Origin: Bacteroidota bacterium
GTDB taxonomy: Bacteria > Bacteroidota > Bacteroidia > Chitinophagales > Chitinophagaceae
Assembly (NCBI GenBank): GCA_947454745.1
Contig: CANGMV010000012.1
Coordinates: 1-11,843, forward strand
Direction of reading: 5' to 3'
Length of the DNA: 11,843 bases
The translations under genes were made by a program, and so were the position numbers. The notes beneath the pieces were generated by a model, which had not been told where the DNA came from, made no database searches, and was given only the letters and a program-made list of their open reading frames with translations. The first letter of the stretch is position 1. Every line of letters starts with the position of its first letter. Positions 7,506 through 11,843 of the stretch are shown here, piece after piece.

Positions 7506-7522
7506 CTTATCAATCAAAAGAC

Positions 7523-8812
7523 ATGAAAAAAACGGGCATAGGGTTACTCTTAGTAAGTAGTTTATTTAGTTTTAAATTAATTGCACAGAATGCAATTATT
7601 AATAAGGCCGAAACAGAACGTATCGAAAAATATTTATCTTCTGATGAATTAGAAGGCCGTCGTACATTTTCAAAATCCATTGACAAAGCAGCTGATTTTA
7701 TCGCTAATGAATTTAAACAAAGCGGTTTGGCTACGTTTAACAACAGCGGAACTTATTTACAAAAATTTTCAAGATTAAGTGCCAAGTTTATATCTGCTGC
7801 TGGAAGTTTCGATGGCGCAACAATTGATACAAAAAATCTTATTGTAGTTACACCACAAGCATCTTTAAATATTAATGAATTGAGTGGATATGAAATAGTT
7901 AAAATTAATAAGGAAGATAACTTTGGTATGGCTGCAAGAAAATTTATAGCAGCAAATAAAAATTATATAGTTTTAGTTGACGAATCTTTTGCTACTAATT
8001 TTGGACGTTTAGTGCAATTAAAGTCTAACGTTACTGCACAACAAAAAACAATTGTTTTTGTTTTAGGATCACAAGCACCAACAAAATTCACGATCGAAGC
8101 AAGTCATAAAATTGAGGAATTGGCATTAGCCAATGTTGTTAGTGTGTTGCCGGGAAAATCGCTCCCTAATGAGTATGTGATATTCTCAGGCCACTATGAC
8201 CATCTTGGCATTAACAGTGCTAAGGCAGTTAATGGAGATTCTATTTACAATGGTGCTAATGATGACGCAGCGGGAACAACTGCTATGATTATGCTTTCTA
8301 AATATTTTAAGCAGTTAAACAATAATGCCAGAACCCTTGTTTTTGTTGCGTTTACGGCCGAAGAAGTGGGTGGATTTGGTGCGCAATATTTTTCAAAGCA
8401 GTTTGACCCATTGACAGTAAAAGCGATGTTTAATTTAGAAATGATTGGAACTGAAAGCAAGTGGGGTAAAAATAGCGCGTATATAACGGGCTATGAAAAA
8501 ACGAATATGGGTGATATTTTACAAAAGAATTTAGAAGGCTCAGTTTTTAAATTTTATCCAGATCCGTATACGGATCAAAATTTATTTTATCGCTCGGATA
8601 ATGCTACTTTGGCAAGATTAGGTGTACCTGCACATACTATTTCAACATCTAAAATGGATAGCGAACCCAATTACCATAAACCAAGTGACGAATTTGCCAC
8701 TTTGGATATGGACAATATGAACGAAATTATTAAAGCTATTGCACTCAGTTCACAAACTATTATTTCGGGCAAGGACACGCCAACAAGAGTAGACACAACG
8801 CAATTAAAATAA
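7523..8812 (+). CDS. Secreted M28 family zinc metallopeptidase
   Basis: This 429-residue exported peptidase has a signal peptide at residues 1 to about 22 (MKKTGIG...KLIAQ). An N-terminal region (about 25-205) precedes the M28 catalytic domain. The di-zinc site is readable: H224 and D226 in 'FSGHYDHLG', bridging D247 in 'GANDDAAG', base/ligand E280-E281 in 'FTAEEVGG', and H385 in 'YHKPSDE'. The fourth ligand, usually Asp in 'NLDMIG', is Glu here (E306 in 'NLEMIG'). This is a conservative change that I believe occurs in other Bacteroidota M28 proteins. ATG 7523 was chosen because it opens a proper signal peptide; the frame extends 13 codons upstream, but those codons overlap the divergent sigma gene. 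Related enzymes are aminopeptidases that trim peptides. The serine hydrolase gene follows after 18 bases on the same strand, so the two are probably cotranscribed. Confidence 0.92.
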   Translation: MKKTGIGLLLVSSLFSFKLIAQNAIINKAETERIEKYLSSDELEGRRTFSKSIDKAADFIANEFKQSGLATFNNSGTYLQKFSRLSAKFISAAGSFDGATIDTKNLIVVTPQASLNINELSGYEIVKINKEDNFGMAARKFIAANKNYIVLVDESFATNFGRLVQLKSNVTAQQKTIVFVLGSQAPTKFTIEASHKIEELALANVVSVLPGKSLPNEYVIFSGHYDHLGINSAKAVNGDSIYNGANDDAAGTTAMIMLSKYFKQLNNNARTLVFVAFTAEEVGGFGAQYFSKQFDPLTVKAMFNLEMIGTESKWGKNSAYITGYEKTNMGDILQKNLEGSVFKFYPDPYTDQNLFYRSDNATLARLGVPAHTISTSKMDSEPNYHKPSDEFATLDMDNMNEIIKAIALSSQTIISGKDTPTRVDTTQLK

Positions 8813-8830
8813 GTAGTTAAATTTTGCAGC

Positions 8831-10042
8831 ATGAAAAAATATTTTTTTCTATTATTACTTGTCATTCCATTTTTAGGCAATGCACAAGTAAAAAGTTATT
8901 ATCCCGTAGCAGGTACTTGGGAAAAAAAATCGCCTACTTTTTTTAAGATCGATACTGGCTTAGTAAATCAAGCCATTCAATTTGCAAAGGAGAATGAAAC
9001 TAAGTATCCCAAAAATTTATGGCTTACACAAGCTATGCAATTTGGGAAAGAGCCTTTTTCAGATCCTGTAGGTCCAATGGCCAATCGTGGACCAGCTGCG
9101 GGACTTATAGTGTATAAAGGGTATATTATTGCTGAATGGGGCAATCCAAATTCAGTGGAAATGGTAAATAGCGTTACCAAGAGTATGGTTTCCACCGTGG
9201 TTGGACTAGCGGTAGACAAAGGATTGATTAAGTCGATTGACGATAAAGTATACACGTATTTACCTCCAATTGAAGTCATGAAAAACGGGGAGACGGTAGA
9301 TCAAAATCCGATTGCGCAATCTTCTTTTATATACCCATTCGAAACGGAGCATAACCGAACAATTAGTTGGAATCATATGCTAAGACAAACCAGTGACTGG
9401 GAAGGTGTTTTATGGGGTAAACCTGATTGGGCCGATCGACCATCCGATAAATCAGATGAATGGACTACACGTAAAAGATTCGAGCCAGGAACGGTATATA
9501 AATACAATGACACAAGGGTAAATGCATTGGCTTTAGCGGCAACTACAGTATGGCGTAAACCCTTGCCCGAAGTGTTGAGAGAACAAATTATGAACCCTAT
9601 TGGCGCATCGAATACATGGGCTTGGACGGGCTATAAAAATGCATGGATTGTATTGGATGGAAAACAAATACAATCTGTAAGTGGTGGCGGTCATTTTGGA
9701 GGAGGTTTATTTATGAATGCTTATGATATGGCACGCTTTGGTTTGTTGACTTTAAGAAAAGGAAATTGGAATGGCAAGCAATTAATTTCGGAAGATTGGA
9801 TTCAAAAAGCAACAACCCCTACTTCAGCAAATACGGGGTATGGCTTTATGAATTACTTTTTAAACACGAATAAAAAAATGTATCCATCAGCTCCTGAAAA
9901 TGCCTATGCGCATATTGGGAATGGCACGAATGCAATTTATGTAGATCCCGAAAATGATATTGTTGCAGTTGTGCGTTGGATTGATGACAAGCAAATGGAT
10001 GGGTTTCTAAAAATTCTTTTAAGCGCTTTGCCAAGTAAATAA
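8831..10042 (+). CDS. Secreted serine hydrolase of the beta-lactamase (class C / PBP4*-like) superfamily
   Basis: This 403-residue protein has a signal peptide (residues 1-19, 'FLGNAQ'). Its fold is that of class C beta-lactamases, DD-peptidases and EstB-like esterases. The nucleophile motif SxxK is clear: S114 and K117 in 'NSVTKSM'. The second motif, usually Y-S/A-N, reads Y225-N-D in 'YKYNDTRVNAL'. The third, usually KTG or HxG, is H361-I-G in 'YAHIGNGTN'. The segments 'ISWNHMLRQTSDW' and 'SGGGHFGGGLFMNAYDMARFG' are typical landmarks of this superfamily. The motif variants point to an esterase, amidase or peptidase rather than an antibiotic-hydrolysing enzyme. It is the second gene after the M28 peptidase and is followed 20 bases downstream by a strong terminator. 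The substrate is unknown. Confidence 0.9.
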   Translation: MKKYFFLLLLVIPFLGNAQVKSYYPVAGTWEKKSPTFFKIDTGLVNQAIQFAKENETKYPKNLWLTQAMQFGKEPFSDPVGPMANRGPAAGLIVYKGYIIAEWGNPNSVEMVNSVTKSMVSTVVGLAVDKGLIKSIDDKVYTYLPPIEVMKNGETVDQNPIAQSSFIYPFETEHNRTISWNHMLRQTSDWEGVLWGKPDWADRPSDKSDEWTTRKRFEPGTVYKYNDTRVNALALAATTVWRKPLPEVLREQIMNPIGASNTWAWTGYKNAWIVLDGKQIQSVSGGGHFGGGLFMNAYDMARFGLLTLRKGNWNGKQLISEDWIQKATTPTSANTGYGFMNYFLNTNKKMYPSAPENAYAHIGNGTNAIYVDPENDIVAVVRWIDDKQMDGFLKILLSALPSK

Positions 10043-10062
10043 CTTAACATCACTTTACTAAT

Positions 10063-10095
10063 AAAAAAGGCTTCCTGCAATGGGAAGCCTTTTTT
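10063..10095. terminator. Bidirectional rho-independent terminator between convergent operons
   Basis: AAAAAAGGCTTCC (10063-10075) pairs perfectly with GGAAGCCTTTTTT (10083-10095) around a 7-base loop. The stem is flanked by an A-run and a T-run, so it works in both directions. It lies between the end of the serine hydrolase gene (+, 10042) and the end of the DoxX-like gene (-, 10125). Confidence 0.93.
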
Positions 10096-10124
10096 ATGCT
10101 ATTGATTCACTAAATGAATAGTTA

Positions 10125-10487
10125 TTATTTTGCTTTTTGTAGTTTGTGAAAACTGAAATAGGAAACCAATAGCAAGCCAAAAAATGCAATGGCCATAATG
10201 GTATTGCCTATGGGGTCTCCTACCGAAAGGTGTGCATTCATAGCGGTTAAGTACATAATACCAAAGCCTACATATGCCCATTCTTTAAATCGTGCAGGTA
10301 CTGCGGGAACAATTAATAATACCAATCCGACTAATTGTCCAATGCTTACTTCTAATCCTAACCAATGCGGTATACCCAAATGAGTTGCTCCGTCTATTGC
10401 CATTTTGCTATTCATAAAAATAGCAGTAGATGCAAATAAGCAAATAATACTTGTGCTTACCCAGTAAATAATCTTTGTTGTTTTCAT
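10125..10487 (-). CDS. DoxX-like four-helix membrane protein
   Basis: This 120-residue integral membrane protein has four hydrophobic helices at about residues 7-25, 46-64, 70-88 and 94-113 and a short basic C-terminus (HKLQKAK). The pattern 'HLGIPHWLG' followed by 'GQLVGLVLLIVPAVPARFKEWAY' and 'GIMYLTAMNAHLSVGD' fits the DoxX-like family (DoxX_2 type), small inner-membrane proteins of unclear, possibly redox-linked, function. The ATG at 10487 was chosen; an upstream TTG at 10523 would overlap the asparaginase gene. It follows the asparaginase gene by 22 bases, so it is probably the last gene of the esterase-asparaginase-DoxX operon. Transcription ends at the hairpin 30 bases further on. The family call is good; the role is unknown. 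Confidence 0.8.
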   Translation of the reverse strand: MKTTKIIYWVSTSIICLFASTAIFMNSKMAIDGATHLGIPHWLGLEVSIGQLVGLVLLIVPAVPARFKEWAYVGFGIMYLTAMNAHLSVGDPIGNTIMAIAFFGLLLVSYFSFHKLQKAK

Positions 10488-10509
10488 GTGTGTTTGATTT
10501 GATATAAAA

Positions 10510-11001
10510 TTATAAAGATTCAAATTCTCCTTTGTCGGTATTTTTTTTAACCTGACCAGCTTCGAATACTTTTCCGTTCATTGCAATGTATACTCCGGGG
10601 TTTAGAACTTGTACAAAAGCCAATGCACTGCCTAAATTAAATAATCCATCACTACTGCCAAACTTATATGGAACCATTGCGCCGGTAAGCACAATGGTTT
10701 TTTCTTTACAGTGTTCAAGTAAATATTCAGCAGTAAGGGTCATCGTATCGGTGCCATGTGTGATCAGTATTTTATTACTAGTACAAGTGTTGCAGGTAGC
10801 AGCAATAAGTGAACGGTCGGCATCAACAAAATCCAAACTATCCTTCATCATTAAAGTTTCAATAGATAAATCTAGTCTACTACGTCCAAGGTCCAACATT
10901 TCAAATAAATGCGTTTCCTTAAAATAGAGGCTACCATTTAATTCATTGTATTCCTTGTCGAATGTGCCACCTGTTACAAATACCTTAATCCCTGTATGCA
11001 T
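10510..11001 (-). CDS. Single-domain asparaginase (N-terminal catalytic domain only)
   Basis: This 163-residue cytoplasmic protein matches only the N-terminal domain of bacterial L-asparaginases, which are normally about 330 residues. Both active-site threonine motifs are present: T13 in 'VTGGTFDK' and T84-D85 in 'ITHGTDTM'. K101, just before 'VLTGAM', sits where the catalytic lysine is expected, and 'GSSDG.FNL' continues the conserved region. The protein ends at 'GEFESL' with a normal stop, 22 bases before the next ATG, so there is no room for a decayed C-terminal domain. Short stand-alone asparaginase-domain proteins are, as far as I recall, annotated in several bacteria, but their activity is poorly known. 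Full enzymes complete part of the active site from the partner subunit's C-terminal domain, which is missing here. The start ATG lies 2 bases after the esterase stop, indicating tight coupling. Confidence 0.87.
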   Translation of the reverse strand: MHTGIKVFVTGGTFDKEYNELNGSLYFKETHLFEMLDLGRSRLDLSIETLMMKDSLDFVDADRSLIAATCNTCTSNKILITHGTDTMTLTAEYLLEHCKEKTIVLTGAMVPYKFGSSDGLFNLGSALAFVQVLNPGVYIAMNGKVFEAGQVKKNTDKGEFESL

Positions 11002-11003
11002 AA

Positions 11004-11843
11004 TTATTTTTGTCTAAAGTTATCTCCAATAAACGAAAGTGCATCAATTACACCTGTTCTCCAGTAAGTCCAATTATGTGCTCCGTCTCTCATTCTAAAC
11101 TCATGCGGTACTTTTTTATTGGTTAATGCAATATGTAACTCTGCATTGCCAATCGTTAAAAAATCATCGTCACCACAATCAATCCAATATTTCACTGCCG
11201 ACAATTCCTCTACTGATTTTTTCTCAATAATACCTAGGGCACTATTGTTTAACCAAGCGGCATTAAGACGGTCTTTTCCTTTTAAGTTTTTTCCTATCGA
11301 ATTTCCAAACAAAGTGTTATACATACCTTCTTGTAAGTTAATAATATCATTATCGGTCCAAACCGCTGCGCTTAAAGGCGCCGCTGCTACAAATAAATTA
11401 GGATATTTTAAAGCATACAATAAACTACCATAACCTCCCATCGATAATCCGGCAATAGCGCGGAATCTTTTTTCAGCTTTTACATGGTAAGTCTTTTCAA
11501 TATGAGGTATGAGTTCTTTAATAAAAAAGTCCTCATAATTTAGTGAACCATCCGCTGCATTAATATAAAAACTTTTAAATCCATCGGGTGTAACAATAAT
11601 CATAGGTGGAATTTTACCATCCTTAATGGCACCATCTGCTAAACGATTAATTTCTCCAAACTGTACCCATCCATCGTCGGCGTCACCATAACCGTGTAAT
11701 AAATAAGTTACAGGATATTTTCGATCACTGGTGTAGTAATCACTTGGTAAGTAAATCGTATAATTTACTTCTCGATTTAATATTGTACTTTTAATTACTT
11801 GTTTTTCTTTTACAGTACCTTGACTAAATGCTGTTATAAAAGC
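11004..11843 (-). CDS. Secreted Esterase D/Fes-like alpha/beta hydrolase (5' end cut by window)
   Basis: This is the C-terminal ~279 residues of an alpha/beta-hydrolase of the putative esterase family (Esterase D, feruloyl esterase-like). The frame stays open to the window edge, so the internal ATG at 11603 is not the start. The first visible residues (AFITAFSQG) look like the end of a signal peptide, so little is missing. The oxyanion region 'TYLLHGYGD' is followed by the nucleophile S134 (counted from the edge) in 'GLSMGGYGS'. The acid is probably D227 in 'DCGDDDFL', and the base H256 is in 'RDGAHNWTYW'. All match the family triad and spacing. Members hydrolyse acyl esters such as feruloylated or acetylated sugars, or S-formylglutathione; export argues for an extracellular ester substrate. 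It leads the operon with the asparaginase (2-base gap) and the DoxX-like gene. Confidence 0.9.
   Translation of the reverse strand, partial: AFITAFSQGTVKEKQVIKSTILNREVNYTIYLPSDYYTSDRKYPVTYLLHGYGDADDGWVQFGEINRLADGAIKDGKIPPMIIVTPDGFKSFYINAADGSLNYEDFFIKELIPHIEKTYHVKAEKRFRAIAGLSMGGYGSLLYALKYPNLFVAAAPLSAAVWTDNDIINLQEGMYNTLFGNSIGKNLKGKDRLNAAWLNNSALGIIEKKSVEELSAVKYWIDCGDDDFLTIGNAELHIALTNKKVPHEFRMRDGAHNWTYWRTGVIDALSFIGDNFRQK

Noticed and set aside
7506..7517. A TTG start at 7517 for the sigma factor
   Set aside because: ATG 7505 or ATG 7445 lie in the same frame and are better; the extra residues are not part of any sigma region.
7484..7522. A 13-codon upstream extension of the M28 reading frame
   Set aside because: It would overlap the divergent sigma gene and put a polar Tyr/Ser-rich stretch before an otherwise perfect signal peptide starting at ATG 7523.
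8815..8823. A TAnnTTTG-like promoter just before the serine hydrolase gene
   Set aside because: The spacing between TA and TTTG is one base too long, it lies only 8 bases from the ATG, and cotranscription with the M28 gene explains expression.
8977..9279. A 100-codon minus-strand open frame inside the serine hydrolase gene
   Set aside because: The plus-strand protein has clear catalytic motifs through this region; the opposite frame shows no recognisable domain and is a shadow.
10488..10523. A longer start (TTG 10523) for the DoxX-like protein
   Set aside because: It overlaps the end of the asparaginase gene, uses a rare start codon and adds residues before a normal N-terminus at ATG 10487.

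Overview
The window looks like an ordinary stretch of a low-GC Bacteroidota chromosome, probably a member of the Chitinophagaceae (the family is a tentative guess). Signs of this are the AT-rich coding sequence, the lack of clear Shine-Dalgarno sites, TAnnTTTG-type -7 boxes, many short N-terminal signal peptides ending in 'AQ', and families typical of the phylum: a secreted NIPSNAP protein, M28 and M20 peptidases, and an ECF sigma factor encoded with a Spy-like sensor. No rRNA, tRNA, CRISPR array or insertion sequence is visible, and there is no gene-free stretch longer than 300 bases.

Layout, left to right. (1) Positions 1-2215, + strand: the 3' part of a DHA2-type MFS drug exporter followed by a TolC-like outer-membrane channel. 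The periplasmic adaptor is presumably upstream, outside the window. (2) Positions 2212-5834, - strand: an M20 peptidase, an imidazolonepropionase-like amidohydrolase and a two-domain NIPSNAP protein, all exported or membrane-anchored. The NIPSNAP and TolC genes converge and their stop codons interlock in the tetranucleotide CTAG. (3) Positions 5880-7505, - strand: a three-gene regulatory operon of ECF sigma factor, single-pass membrane protein (probable anti-sigma) and secreted Spy/CpxP-like protein, closed by a hairpin terminator. (4) Positions 7523-10042, + strand, divergent from the sigma operon: a secreted M28 peptidase and a secreted beta-lactamase-fold serine hydrolase. (5) Positions 10063-11843, - strand: an Esterase D-like hydrolase (truncated by the window edge), a single-domain asparaginase and a DoxX-like membrane protein. 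This operon shares a bidirectional terminator with group 4.

Taken together this is an envelope-oriented region: efflux, an envelope-stress or ligand-sensing sigma switch, and several secreted hydrolases that could process peptides and amides. The best candidate for a little-described system is the sigma/membrane protein/Spy-like trio, whose layout resembles CnrH-CnrY-CnrX of Cupriavidus but whose proteins are divergent. The single-domain asparaginase is the second most notable item. I found no evidence for a wholly new system.
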